A DNA stretch of 64,000 nucleotides from DAOUBP01 sp964513075 (GTDB lineage Bacteria; Chloroflexota; Anaerolineae; CG2-30-64-16), in the NCBI GenBank assembly GCA_964513075.1, contig CAZELR010000010.1, positions 1-64,000 on the forward strand, read 5' to 3'. A program made the position numbers and the translations under genes. The notes under the pieces are model-generated. The model saw nothing but the letters and a program-made list of their open reading frames with translations, did no database searches and was not told the DNA's origin. Every line of letters begins with the position of its first letter. Position 1 is the first letter of the stretch. Below, in pieces: positions 15,272 to 24,343 of this stretch.

Positions 15272-16303
15272 ATGACTATGCGGGTTCTCCTGATAGCAAA
15301 TTGCCAGTATTATCACGTTGGCGGATTCTTTAGCAAGGCTTTACAGCAATTGGGGATCGATCATGAGTTGGTCGATGAGCATGAGTTGATCGACCGATCC
15401 CTTAATTCACTGCCTGGCAGGCTTGCTTATCATGTGTTGCGGCGACCGGTGAGCTGCGCGTTGTTCAACGAGCGAGCGATCGGGGTTGCCAAGCGCTTTC
15501 GTCCGCAGATTGTCCTGCTTGCCAAAGGGGCTTGGGTTTCGCCCCACACCCTTGCTGAGATCAAGGCCACTACGGGTGCGATCCTGGTGAACTATGCGAC
15601 GGATGATCCCTTCAATCATGTGGCTGCCAACCATGGTCTTGTCGCCGGGATCCCTTTCTATGATCTCTATGTCTGTACAAAGCGAGCCATCATGGGAGAT
15701 GTGCAGCGGGCCGGTTGCCGCAATGTGGTCTATGTGCCTTTTGGCTACGAACCGAGCTTGCACTATCCGCAAAGTCCGGTCAACGAAGCAGAACGGCAAC
15801 GTTTTGACAGCGATGTCATCTTTATCGGAGGTGCAGACAGCGATCGCGTTCCTATCCTTCGAAAGGTCGCCGCGCTACCTGACGTACGACTTCGTCTATA
15901 CGGTGGATACTGGAACCGCGATGTGACTCTCCGTAAATACTATTATGGTTTTGTGTATGGCCGAGACTATCGACTAACTCTGAACGGCACAAAAGTCGCC
16001 ATCTGTCTGGTACGGCGAGTCAACCGCGATGGCCATGTGATGCGTTCATTTGAGACTCCAGCTTGTGGGGCATTCATGCTGGCTGAACGGACAGAGGAGC
16101 ATCAGGCTTTCTTTGTCGAAAACGAGGACATGGCGTGCTTCGGGTCCGATGGAGAACTCGTCGATCAGATCAGGTACTATCTTGCGCATGATGCGGAACG
16201 GCAGCGGATTGCTCAGACCGGTTATAGAAAAGTGACTACCGGCAAGAATACTTATTGTGATCGTCTCCAGACAATACTAGCCCAGGCAGAGGCGTTAAGG
16301 TAA
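15272..16303 (+). CDS. Glycosyltransferase, CgeB/GT1_2 type
   Basis: A 343-residue cytosolic glycosyltransferase. The C-terminal half matches the CgeB-like Glyco_trans_1_2 pattern: DVIFIGGADSDRVPILRKVAALPDVRLRLYGG, then MRSFETPACGAFMLAERTEEH followed by the repeated-acidic FVENEDMACFGSDGELVDQI. The N-terminal half is a divergent GT-B lobe starting MRVLLIANCQYY. The donor and acceptor are unknown. Its last base is shared with the start of the next gene (TAATG). Confidence 0.87.
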   Translation: MTMRVLLIANCQYYHVGGFFSKALQQLGIDHELVDEHELIDRSLNSLPGRLAYHVLRRPVSCALFNERAIGVAKRFRPQIVLLAKGAWVSPHTLAEIKATTGAILVNYATDDPFNHVAANHGLVAGIPFYDLYVCTKRAIMGDVQRAGCRNVVYVPFGYEPSLHYPQSPVNEAERQRFDSDVIFIGGADSDRVPILRKVAALPDVRLRLYGGYWNRDVTLRKYYYGFVYGRDYRLTLNGTKVAICLVRRVNRDGHVMRSFETPACGAFMLAERTEEHQAFFVENEDMACFGSDGELVDQIRYYLAHDAERQRIAQTGYRKVTTGKNTYCDRLQTILAQAEALR

Positions 16304-17853
16304 TGCGATTGTCGGTATCGAAACGCAAACCGCTATTGTTGATTAGTGTCTTCAGCTTTGTTTTGGCATTGATGGCCCTAAGCGTCGCGTCATTCAGTGC
16401 CTGGGAATTGGATTCCATCTCTACCCTCGTGGGAGCTTACCTGGGGCTTATGGCCCTGCTGATCATCGAGCTGGTAGTGGGCAGCATGTGGCTCAAGGCC
16501 CTTGCGCCAAACAGCAGTTCTTGGTCGCATCCCCCGTTTCTGATCACGGTTTGGGTGCTGCTGTATATGGGCGTGCCAGCACTGTACTCCATGCTGCGAC
16601 CGGACATTCTGATACCGCTGGAGTTCATCTCTATCGATCCTTTCTATACTGTCCTGGGTACATGGTTGATTGTGGTCGGATGTTTGGTGCTTTGGATCGG
16701 ATACGGCGCAAGTTATTGCGTCTGGAAGGCTCCGCTGTTCCTTCGACGTCTAGCGGAACGTCAACCCAAGCAGAGCGTGGTGTTGATTCTTTTTGGTGCT
16801 GCGGTTTTGCTCCAAGTGATCCAAGTTGTGGTGACCGGGATTGCATATGGCGCTGATTCTTCTCGAATGGGGGCGCTTGTCCCGTTTCAGCAATGGCTAA
16901 GTTATTTTCAGGATCTTAATCGCCTGGTGCTCGCCTTGGTCGCGCTCAAGAGCTTCCGACGAGAGTGGCCGCTTTGGATACTCGTTGCTGTAGTTGTGCC
17001 CCAGCTCGGGTTCGGCTTCATCTCCGGCTTCATGAAGCCGATCATCTGGATTGCCTTAATTCTATTCATGGCAGCCTTGGTTGCGAAGGTCAATCTTCGA
17101 CGTCTGGCTGCGCCGATAGCGTTCTTCCTTGTTTTGGGACTTCTCATCGTGCCGGTGGCGGAAGATTTGCGCTCTCGAGCGAATACCAGTGCACTTGACA
17201 CCACCGATCTCGCGGAAGTGGCTGATGCCACTGCCGATTCCGTGGTTGCTGCATGGTCAAGCGGTGCAGGTGCCAATTGGCAGCAAACATTTGATCGGAC
17301 GATGTATCGCAACGCCGTGGTAGCCAGTACGCCGGGTATCATCATGCAGAAGACGCCGGCGCTCATTCCCTATCAGGGGATCGAGCAGTTTCTGGCAGTC
17401 CCTGCCTATGTAATTCCGCGTGCGCTATGGCGCGACAAGCCCGTGCTTTCACGCGGCAATTGGTTCTCCATCGTCTATCTCAACCAGCCCGACTTCCTGA
17501 AGAGTTCTGCCGCCATCACGATCTTCGGCGAGGGCTATATGTATGCCGGCTGGATCGGAACGATGTTGGCATGCCTGATCCTGGGGCTGCTCCTGGCGGG
17601 GACTTATCGCATCACAGCGGGTGTGGGCCTGTGGGCCATCTATATCGCGTTGGTTCCCACATTCATAGATGTGGAGGGGCAGTTCACCGACATATTTGTG
17701 GCCCTTGTGCAACGGCTGGTCGTTTTTGTACTGGCTTATTGGCTGATGGTATGGTTGTCAAATCCGAGGCGCTTATCCTCCACTTTCGGTGTTCCCAGAC
17801 AATCGTCTGCCCTGAAGCTTACTCGCCAGAGCTCATCGATCCTTCACAGGTGA
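16303..17853 (+). CDS. wzy: Wzy-like polysaccharide polymerase
   Basis: A 516-residue integral membrane protein with about 12 hydrophobic segments and a large external loop (residues 280-400, containing IPRALWRDKPVL and GNWFSIVYL). This topology and the conserved FGEGYMYAGWIGTMLACLI segment fit the O-antigen/oligosaccharide repeat-unit polymerase family. Such proteins are poorly conserved, so the call rests on topology, the loop motif and position among wzx and glycosyltransferases. Its start overlaps the stop of the upstream glycosyltransferase by one base. Confidence 0.85.
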   Translation: MRLSVSKRKPLLLISVFSFVLALMALSVASFSAWELDSISTLVGAYLGLMALLIIELVVGSMWLKALAPNSSSWSHPPFLITVWVLLYMGVPALYSMLRPDILIPLEFISIDPFYTVLGTWLIVVGCLVLWIGYGASYCVWKAPLFLRRLAERQPKQSVVLILFGAAVLLQVIQVVVTGIAYGADSSRMGALVPFQQWLSYFQDLNRLVLALVALKSFRREWPLWILVAVVVPQLGFGFISGFMKPIIWIALILFMAALVAKVNLRRLAAPIAFFLVLGLLIVPVAEDLRSRANTSALDTTDLAEVADATADSVVAAWSSGAGANWQQTFDRTMYRNAVVASTPGIIMQKTPALIPYQGIEQFLAVPAYVIPRALWRDKPVLSRGNWFSIVYLNQPDFLKSSAAITIFGEGYMYAGWIGTMLACLILGLLLAGTYRITAGVGLWAIYIALVPTFIDVEGQFTDIFVALVQRLVVFVLAYWLMVWLSNPRRLSSTFGVPRQSSALKLTRQSSSILHR

Positions 17854-17907
17854 GTACGCCGGAGAGCGCAGGATGACTCCTAAATTCGCGCAGGGATAAG
17901 GTGGTTC

Positions 17908-19113
17908 ATGGATTCAGGCACTTTACGGATCATCATCTCAATGGTCGATCACCCTGACCGAATGAGTGGGGCGGTTCGACTGGCATTTGACGAGGCCCTT
18001 TATCTAAAGGATTTGGGCCACGACGTGTGGGTCGTGGCCCCCGACTCTTCGAGAAGCCACCCTCAGTATTCCCGGTTGCAGGGGTTACACGTTCTCTGTT
18101 ATCCTAAACCGAATATCGGCGCGTTCAGTGTTCGGCGTATCAAGATGCATCAGAAACAGACGAGTCTCCTGTTAGCGAACCACATTCAGGGGAAGGTAGA
18201 CGTGATCCATGGACATGCCCTCCTCCAGTATGATGGAATGATATCGCTATTTGGAGTCGGCACAAGGCGCGGTTACTCTGTACACTCGCCCGTTCAACTC
18301 GAAACTCAGGCGAACGGCCGAGGATCTTCGCTGCCGAAGCGCTGGCGACTTTCACTCGCAGGGTGGCTCCTCAACCGAGTCGAAAAACGCTGCCTGGCTG
18401 CATCGGATTTCGTGACCTGCGACTCAGAGTATACCAGATTGCTTCTACGGTCTCTTCACGGAGACCAGATGTCGCAAAAGCCCATGGTCATTCCAGGTTG
18501 GGTTGACCTGGAGAGATTTCGGATTGTTGCAGAGCGTCAGATGCTGAAAGAAAAGCTCAACTGGCCCACTGACGTACCTGTATTGTTTACTTTGCGCCGC
18601 TTAGTCCCGCGCATGGGGTTTGACCAATTGCTCCTGGCCCTTCGGCAGGTCAAGTCCGCCGGACTGAGATTCCGTTTTATTATTGGCGGTGCTGGACCCT
18701 TGCGGACACAACTCGAATCTATGACTGAACGGTTGGATTTGGGCGATTGCGTCTGTTTCACTGGTTTCGTTTCGGAAGAAATGCTGCCCGCTATGTACGC
18801 GGCCGCCGATGCCTTCGTCCTACCCACGACGGCTCTCGAGTGCTTCGGACTAATCGTTCTTGAGGCGCTGGCGTGCGGTCGGCCTGTGTTGGCAACCGCT
18901 GTGGGTGCCATTCCCGAGATACTGGGCCCGATTGAGGCTCGATGGCTTGCGCGCGATGCGGATGGTGGATCTATCGCCGAATTACTGATCGCATTTCTCC
19001 GAGGTGACTTGCCAAGTCATGAGCCGACCTCTCTGAGAAATGAGGTAGTGCAGAACTATTCTCGAAACAGGATTTTGCCGAGGCTAGTGTCTCAGGTCTT
19101 GGGATCTGGGTGA
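17908..19113 (+). CDS. Glycosyltransferase family 4 (first)
   Basis: A 401-residue GT-B enzyme. The C-terminal donor-binding half is clear: FTLRRLVPRMGFDQLLLAL, FIIGGAGPLRTQLESM, FTGFVSEEMLPAMYAAADAFVLPTTALECFGLIVLEALACGRPVLAT. The E-x7-E motif is present as ECFGLIVLE. The N-terminal lobe carries VDHPDRMSGAVRLAFDEALYL. The sugar transferred cannot be told. It follows wzy by 54 bases. Confidence 0.93.
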   Translation: MDSGTLRIIISMVDHPDRMSGAVRLAFDEALYLKDLGHDVWVVAPDSSRSHPQYSRLQGLHVLCYPKPNIGAFSVRRIKMHQKQTSLLLANHIQGKVDVIHGHALLQYDGMISLFGVGTRRGYSVHSPVQLETQANGRGSSLPKRWRLSLAGWLLNRVEKRCLAASDFVTCDSEYTRLLLRSLHGDQMSQKPMVIPGWVDLERFRIVAERQMLKEKLNWPTDVPVLFTLRRLVPRMGFDQLLLALRQVKSAGLRFRFIIGGAGPLRTQLESMTERLDLGDCVCFTGFVSEEMLPAMYAAADAFVLPTTALECFGLIVLEALACGRPVLATAVGAIPEILGPIEARWLARDADGGSIAELLIAFLRGDLPSHEPTSLRNEVVQNYSRNRILPRLVSQVLGSG

Positions 19114-19213
19114 ATAGTTCCGAAAAAAGCTCTTCCTCGCTTGTGAGACGACTCTCAAATTGACCTTGGCCGACTTTATTGCCTCCAGATATGGTGGGTT
19201 GGTGGAGAGTCCT

Positions 19214-20383
19214 GTGAAGCGCATCCTGATAAATGCGACGAATCTTACCGGCTCCGGTGCGGTTGCTGTTGGGCTGAGTCTGCTGCCGCCGCTTGTGCAG
19301 TCCATGGCCGGCGATACATTCTCGCTTCTGCTACCCAGTCAACCGGCGTTTCGGGCGCTGAGTCTTCCTGGCAACGCTCGCACCGTGTTCTTCAGGCGGC
19401 GGACCGGATACTTCAATGACCTAGATCGCTTGAGGGAACTACTTCTGGTTGTGCCGCGAATTGCTCGAGAGATGAATGCGGATATCTGCTTGACATTGGG
19501 GGACCTGGCCCCGATGGGATTGGCCTGCCCCAGCGTGCTTTTTCTCCAGCAGTCGCTGCTAGTCTATGATCGAAATGAACTGGCTGGCCTGGCCGGGTGG
19601 CACGGTTTGAGGAGTTTCGGACTTCGCAACTATTTCGCGCTTACTGTGCGTCGAAACACCCGGGTTGTGGTCCAAACACAGGTGATGGCTGAACGGTTGG
19701 CTAAGAGCTATCATGTTGACCCCCAGCGCATTTCTGTCATTCCTCAGCCGGTGCCCCAGCACGTGACTCTCGGGATGAAGGGAACTGCGATTTATCCGCA
19801 GATCGCGGCTTGTAGCAAACCGATCAAGTTGCTGTTCTTGGCGGCGTACTATCCTCATAAGAACCATGGGATTCTGCCCTTCATCGTGGAAGAGCTACGC
19901 CATCGAAACCTAACTGACAAGGTCCAGGTTTTTCTGACGCTCGATGAAGCTCGTGTTCCGCCCGAGGAAGCGACTAAGTGGCTGAATCGATTCCCGGAAG
20001 TCGTTACCAACTTGGGACGTATACCGAGTTCTGATGTTGCTGCAGCTTGTCGGACAGCTACAGCATTATTCATGCCCACACTTGTCGAAAGCTATGGCTT
20101 GATCTACCTTGAAGCAATGGCGTGCGGTCTGCCAATCCTTACATCTGATCGTGATTTCGCTCATTGGATATGTCAGGACCTTGCACTCTATTTTGACCCG
20201 CTGGATGTCGGGTCGATTGTTGATGCTGTGGAATCACTACCATCGTTGGATGTTGAGGCATATCGCAGTGCGGCAAGCCAACGTCTCAAAGCCTTTCCCA
20301 GAGACTGGACCGAAGTTGCCCAAAGCTTTGCTGATATACTGGTACGAGGTTGTCCCAAAGTGATCGAACCATGCGGATACTGA
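19214..20383 (+). CDS. Glycosyltransferase family 4 (second)
   Basis: A 389-residue GT-B enzyme. The GTG at 19214 (KRILINATNL) is chosen because GGAG lies at 19204-19207; an in-frame TTG at 19160 is an alternative that would add 18 residues. Conserved parts include the N-terminal NLTGSGAVAVG loop, LLFLAAYYPHKNHGIL and ALFMPTLVESYGLIYLEAMACGLPILTSD, with the E-x7-E motif intact. It overlaps the next glycosyltransferase gene by 13 bases, so the two are probably translated in step. Confidence 0.92.
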   Translation: MKRILINATNLTGSGAVAVGLSLLPPLVQSMAGDTFSLLLPSQPAFRALSLPGNARTVFFRRRTGYFNDLDRLRELLLVVPRIAREMNADICLTLGDLAPMGLACPSVLFLQQSLLVYDRNELAGLAGWHGLRSFGLRNYFALTVRRNTRVVVQTQVMAERLAKSYHVDPQRISVIPQPVPQHVTLGMKGTAIYPQIAACSKPIKLLFLAAYYPHKNHGILPFIVEELRHRNLTDKVQVFLTLDEARVPPEEATKWLNRFPEVVTNLGRIPSSDVAAACRTATALFMPTLVESYGLIYLEAMACGLPILTSDRDFAHWICQDLALYFDPLDVGSIVDAVESLPSLDVEAYRSAASQRLKAFPRDWTEVAQSFADILVRGCPKVIEPCGY

Positions 20384-21591
20384 TTGCTGAGCCGTACTAC
20401 GAGCCAGACGGGGGGCCGGCAGCCCCACTCTTTACTATGCTCTGTCAGGAGCTGGCGCGCCGAGAGCATCAAGTGACCGTTTTGACGGCCGTGCCCCATT
20501 ACCCTTCTGGCAAGATACCTGAGAATTTTCGCGGGTTAAGGCCGCGTCGCACGGTTGAAATGGGCGTTCAGGTGATCCGCGTCCCCTTGCCTTCGGTGAA
20601 TCGATCCCAACTCGGGCAGCGATTGTGTCAGTTCCTTGCCTATCAGGTGGGCGCCGTTCTCGCCGGCTGGAGAATCGACTGCGACGTCCTTGTCTCCATT
20701 ACGCCCTCTTTCGAAGTTTGGCTGCCTTTCATGTATTTCTCAGCGCTGCGCGGTAAGCCGGCGGTCTATTCGGTGCATGATGTTTACCCTGATTCGGGAG
20801 TCCAGTTGGGGATCTTCCGCCACAAGCTGATCATCAAACTCGTGACTTATCTGGAACGTGGTTGCGCAGATCGTGCTGTCGTTGTACGAATTCTTTCCCA
20901 ATCCTTCACTGAAGGCGTCAGGCGTTTGGGAGTTCCACAGGACCGTATTCGCCTCATCTATGATTGGGTAGATACGAATCTGATCACTCCTCTCCCCAAG
21001 TCAAACCTTTTCGCCATTGAACAGGGTTTGGACAAGGACTTCGTCGTACTTTACGCAGGCAATATGGGGTTCTCCCAAGGGCTAGAGCACGTGCTGGAGG
21101 CGGCGCGCTTGCTGGCAGATGAAGAGATACGATTCGTGCTAGTCGGCGAAGGAGCAGCAAAAGACTCCTTGCTGGCTACCGCCAACTCCTGCCAACTGAA
21201 AAACGTCACATTCCTACCTTTCCAACCTCGCGCCCGTCTCCCCGAAGTACTGGCCACGGCCGACATATCACTGGTCACCCTGCGTCAGGGCATGGGGTTC
21301 AATTCGTTGCCCTCCAAGACCCTTTCGATTCTGGCCAGCGGTCGGCCCTTGGTCGTCAGCATCGATCCGGGCAGCGACACATGGAATCTGGTGGAACGGT
21401 CCGAGTCAGGCATCAACGTCCCTCCAGAGGATTCGGCGCGGCTAGCAGAGGCGATTCGCACACTGAAACAGAAGCCGGCGCTGCGTGACCAAATGGGACA
21501 GAATGGGCGTCGATATGCCTTGCTCCACCATTCGCCGCAGTCAGCGGCCGAAGCGTTTGAAAAGATCCTGACCGAAGCTTCAGCCAAGTGA
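20371..21591 (+). CDS. Glycosyltransferase family 4, WbuB-like
   Basis: A 406-residue GT-B enzyme. The opening MRILIAEPYYEPDGGPAAPLFTMLCQELARREHQVTVLT and the VPHYPSGKIPENFRG segment are typical of the WbuB/colanic-acid type of GT4. Later parts include AGNMGFSQGLEHVLEAARLL and FNSLPSKTLSILASGRPLVVSID. The ATG at 20371 is favoured over an upstream one at 20350. The next gene overlaps its stop by four bases (GTGA). Confidence 0.92.
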   Translation: MRILIAEPYYEPDGGPAAPLFTMLCQELARREHQVTVLTAVPHYPSGKIPENFRGLRPRRTVEMGVQVIRVPLPSVNRSQLGQRLCQFLAYQVGAVLAGWRIDCDVLVSITPSFEVWLPFMYFSALRGKPAVYSVHDVYPDSGVQLGIFRHKLIIKLVTYLERGCADRAVVVRILSQSFTEGVRRLGVPQDRIRLIYDWVDTNLITPLPKSNLFAIEQGLDKDFVVLYAGNMGFSQGLEHVLEAARLLADEEIRFVLVGEGAAKDSLLATANSCQLKNVTFLPFQPRARLPEVLATADISLVTLRQGMGFNSLPSKTLSILASGRPLVVSIDPGSDTWNLVERSESGINVPPEDSARLAEAIRTLKQKPALRDQMGQNGRRYALLHHSPQSAAEAFEKILTEASAK

Positions 21592-22478
21592 GCAGGGCGG
21601 CTGTGGCTCTCTTGAAGAATCAGATTAACATGAACAGTCAAGGAATCGTAATCGTCACTAATGGCAACTATTTCGCCCGTCTGATCCTGGAAGATGTGCT
21701 GGACCGCTACGGCAGCCAGGTCCGTGGTATACTGCAGATCACAGGCGATTACAAAGGGCGGACCGGCTTGCGTTCTTTGTGGGCGATCGGTCGCGAAACG
21801 GCAGCACCTTACGTGACCTATAAGGTGATAAGTTTATACGGGTTTGCACTCGCACAGCGCACTTATCCCGGCGCGCAGTTTAGCGTGGAGAAACAGGCAC
21901 AGCGGAGGGGCATTCCTCTTCGCTCATTCGTGGTCGTGAATACAGATGCAGCTCGATCCTTTGTGGAATCATTACAGCCAGATCTTTTGATTTCGGTAAG
22001 CTGTCCTCAGTTCATTGGTCGCAAGATGCTGTCGCTGGCGCCGCTTGGCGGCATTAATATACACTCATCGCTGTTGCCAACTTATGCCGGTCTCGCGCCG
22101 TACTTCTGGGTGCTGAGTCGGGGTGAAGAAGTGACCGGCACCACCGTTCATTACATGAGCAACAAGTTCGATGAGGGCAATATCTTGGTACAAAGGCAGC
22201 TGGCCATTAAGCCGGGTGAAAGCGCCTTTCATCTGTTCAAGCGACTCGCCCTGCTGGGAAGCTCCTCTCTGGCAGATGCCGTGCCTCTAGCCCTGGATCG
22301 TTCGCCGGGCGACAAGCAGGATCTATCAAGATCCTCATACTGTTCGCATCCCAAATTCAGCGCCTACCGAACATTGCGCCAACGGGGTCACGTACTCATG
22401 CGGCTGAGTGAGCTGCGCAGCGCAATTAACGAGGAAGCGCATCGTTCCGCGCAAGCCAACACGCCTGAAGCAGGATAG
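21588..22478 (+). CDS. Formyltransferase-family protein (possible sugar N-formyltransferase)
   Basis: A 296-residue protein with the methionyl-tRNA-formyltransferase fold. The catalytic signature is GGINIHSSLLPTYAGLAPYFWVL, giving Asn and His, followed about 40 residues later by the essential Asp in KFDEGNIL. Set among polysaccharide genes and beside an aminotransferase, it is likely to formylate an amino sugar from N10-formyl-tetrahydrofolate rather than initiator tRNA; this is inference. The start is the GTG overlapping the upstream stop. An ATG at 21630 would remove 14 residues and is a fair alternative. Confidence 0.88.
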   Translation: MSRAAVALLKNQINMNSQGIVIVTNGNYFARLILEDVLDRYGSQVRGILQITGDYKGRTGLRSLWAIGRETAAPYVTYKVISLYGFALAQRTYPGAQFSVEKQAQRRGIPLRSFVVVNTDAARSFVESLQPDLLISVSCPQFIGRKMLSLAPLGGINIHSSLLPTYAGLAPYFWVLSRGEEVTGTTVHYMSNKFDEGNILVQRQLAIKPGESAFHLFKRLALLGSSSLADAVPLALDRSPGDKQDLSRSSYCSHPKFSAYRTLRQRGHVLMRLSELRSAINEEAHRSAQANTPEAG

Positions 22479-22485
22479 CTTTTTG

Positions 22486-22518
22486 ACCACCCCACTGCCA
22501 TCTCGGCGGTGGTTTTTT
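22486..22518 (+). terminator. Intrinsic terminator inside the polysaccharide locus
   Basis: ACCACC (22486-22491) pairs with GGTGGT (22508-22513), with an inner GCC/GGC, and runs directly into T6 (22513-22518). It lies eight bases after the formyltransferase stop and splits the locus into two transcription units or attenuates the second half. Confidence 0.75.
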
Positions 22519-22564
22519 CACCCAAGTTATCAATTGTCCGTCTCCGATCACCAGGAATATCATC

Positions 22565-23725
22565 ATGCGTCAGACCTTTCTTCCCTTCGCTCTGCCTGAT
22601 GTAGACGACACCGAACTGCAGCAGATCAAGGAGGCGCTGGACTCCGGCTGGATCACCACCGGGCCCAAGACGCACCAGTTCGAGGCAGAGTTCGCCGCGG
22701 GGGTGGGCGCCAAACATGCCATCGCCGTCAACTCCTGTACTGCGGCCATGCACCTGGCGTTGGATGCCATCGGCCTGGCGCGAGGCGACGAGGTGATTAC
22801 CACACCTTACACCTTCGCAGCCACCGCCGAGGTGATCCGCTATTTCGACGCGCGGCCGGTGTTCGTGGACGTCGATCCCCGTTGCCTGAACATGGCTCCG
22901 GACCTGCTGGCGGCCGCGATTACCTCCCGCACGCGCGCGATCATTCCCATCCACGTTGCGGGACAGTCCGCGGCGCTGGATGAGATTCACGCCGTGGCCC
23001 GGCGTCACGGTTTGCCCGTGATCGAGGACGCGGCCCATGCCTTCCCCACCCGTTACAAAGGCCGCATGATCGGCAGCCTGAGCGAGTTCACCTGCTTCAG
23101 CTTCTATGCCACCAAGACCCTCACGACCGGCGAGGGCGGCATGATCTGCACCGAAGACGATGCCTGGGCCGAGCGCTGCCGCATCATGGCGCTGCACGGC
23201 ATCAGCAAGGACGCGTGGAAGCGCTATACCGCCGAGGGGTCCTGGTACTACGAGATCATCGCGCCGGGCTACAAGTACAATATGACCGACGTCGCGGCCG
23301 CCATGGGGCTGGCGCAGCTCCGCAAAGCGGATCGGATGTGGCAGCGCCGCCGTGACATTGCGGCGCAGTTCAATCAGGCCTTCGGCGGCTTGCCCCAACT
23401 GCAAATCCCGCACGATCGCGCCGATTGCCAGCACGCCTGGCACCTGTATATGCTGCGGCTCAACCTGGAAGGGCTGCGCATCGGCCGCGCCGAGTTCATC
23501 GAGGAGTTGAAGCGCCGGAACATCGGCGTCAGCGTGCACTTCATTCCGCTGCACATCCACCCGTACTACCGCGAGAGTTACGGCTATTGTCCGGAGGACT
23601 TTCCCATAGCTTATCGCGAGTATCAACGGGAGATTTCCCTGCCTATCTACAGCAAGATGAGTGACGCAGATGTCGAGGACGTCATAGATGCCGTGACGCA
23701 GATCGTGGCTGCGCACAAATCCTAA
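22565..23725 (+). CDS. DegT/DnrJ/EryC1/StrS aminotransferase
   Basis: A 386-residue PLP-dependent sugar aminotransferase. The PLP lysine lies in FSFYATKTLTTGEGGM; the phosphate-binding EDAAHAFPTRYKG and the early SGWITTGPKTHQFE segments are intact. It transfers an amino group from glutamate to a keto-sugar nucleotide. The CapD/FlaA1-type dehydratase downstream could supply the 4-keto substrate, and the formyltransferase upstream could modify the product. The next gene begins at the base after its stop. Confidence 0.95.
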   Translation: MRQTFLPFALPDVDDTELQQIKEALDSGWITTGPKTHQFEAEFAAGVGAKHAIAVNSCTAAMHLALDAIGLARGDEVITTPYTFAATAEVIRYFDARPVFVDVDPRCLNMAPDLLAAAITSRTRAIIPIHVAGQSAALDEIHAVARRHGLPVIEDAAHAFPTRYKGRMIGSLSEFTCFSFYATKTLTTGEGGMICTEDDAWAERCRIMALHGISKDAWKRYTAEGSWYYEIIAPGYKYNMTDVAAAMGLAQLRKADRMWQRRRDIAAQFNQAFGGLPQLQIPHDRADCQHAWHLYMLRLNLEGLRIGRAEFIEELKRRNIGVSVHFIPLHIHPYYRESYGYCPEDFPIAYREYQREISLPIYSKMSDADVEDVIDAVTQIVAAHKS

Positions 23726-24313
23726 GTGATGATGCGTTTCATCGACCTGCTAGCGTCTGGTTTGGGAATCGTGCTGCTTTCGCCGCTGTTCCTGGTGATC
23801 GCCGCAGGAATCAAGCTCAGCGCGCCGGGACCGGTGTTCTATCGCGCCACCCGAGTCGGCAGGGACGGCGTGCCCTTCCGGCTCTACAAGTTCCGCAGCA
23901 TGGTCGTGGGCGCGGACACGTCAGGCCCCGGCATCACCGCGGCGGGAGACCGGCGCATTACGCCTGTCGGGCAGTTCTTACGCAAGACCAAGCTGGATGA
24001 GCTGCCCCAGCTTCTCAACGTGCTCAAAGGCGACATGAGTTTGGTCGGCCCGCGGCCGGAGGACCCGCGTTACGTGGCGCTCTACACGGCAGAGCAGCGC
24101 CGGGTGCTGGCTGTGCGTCCCGGCATCACCAGCGCTGCCTCCCTGGCCTATCGGCACGAAGAGCAGTTGTTGAGCGGCGAGAATTGGGAAACCACCTACC
24201 GCGCCCGCGTGTTGCCCGATAAGCTCGCGATCGACCTGGCCTATCTAGAGCAGCGCACCCTGTTCAGCGATCTCAAGTTGATCTTTCGAACTGTCGTTGC
24301 TATCTTTGATTAG
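23726..24313 (+). CDS. Initiating sugar-phosphate transferase (PglC/WcaJ-like)
   Basis: A 195-residue monotopic phosphoglycosyl transferase that would start repeat-unit synthesis by moving a sugar-phosphate to undecaprenyl phosphate. It has one N-terminal re-entrant segment (residues 5-30), then the signature run YKFRSM, LRKTKLDELPQLLNVLKGDMSLVGPRPE with the catalytic Asp-Glu pair. The length matches the minimal PglC type; it lacks the extra membrane helices of WbaP. GTG at 23726 or either of two ATGs just after it could start the protein. Confidence 0.94.
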   Translation: MMMRFIDLLASGLGIVLLSPLFLVIAAGIKLSAPGPVFYRATRVGRDGVPFRLYKFRSMVVGADTSGPGITAAGDRRITPVGQFLRKTKLDELPQLLNVLKGDMSLVGPRPEDPRYVALYTAEQRRVLAVRPGITSAASLAYRHEEQLLSGENWETTYRARVLPDKLAIDLAYLEQRTLFSDLKLIFRTVVAIFD

Positions 24314-24343
24314 CGGTTATAGAACTTGCGAGGCAACTCCGAC

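Noticed and set aside
22388..23716. A 442-codon minus-strand open frame across the aminotransferase gene
   Set aside because: It is a shadow of the DegT/StrS aminotransferase.
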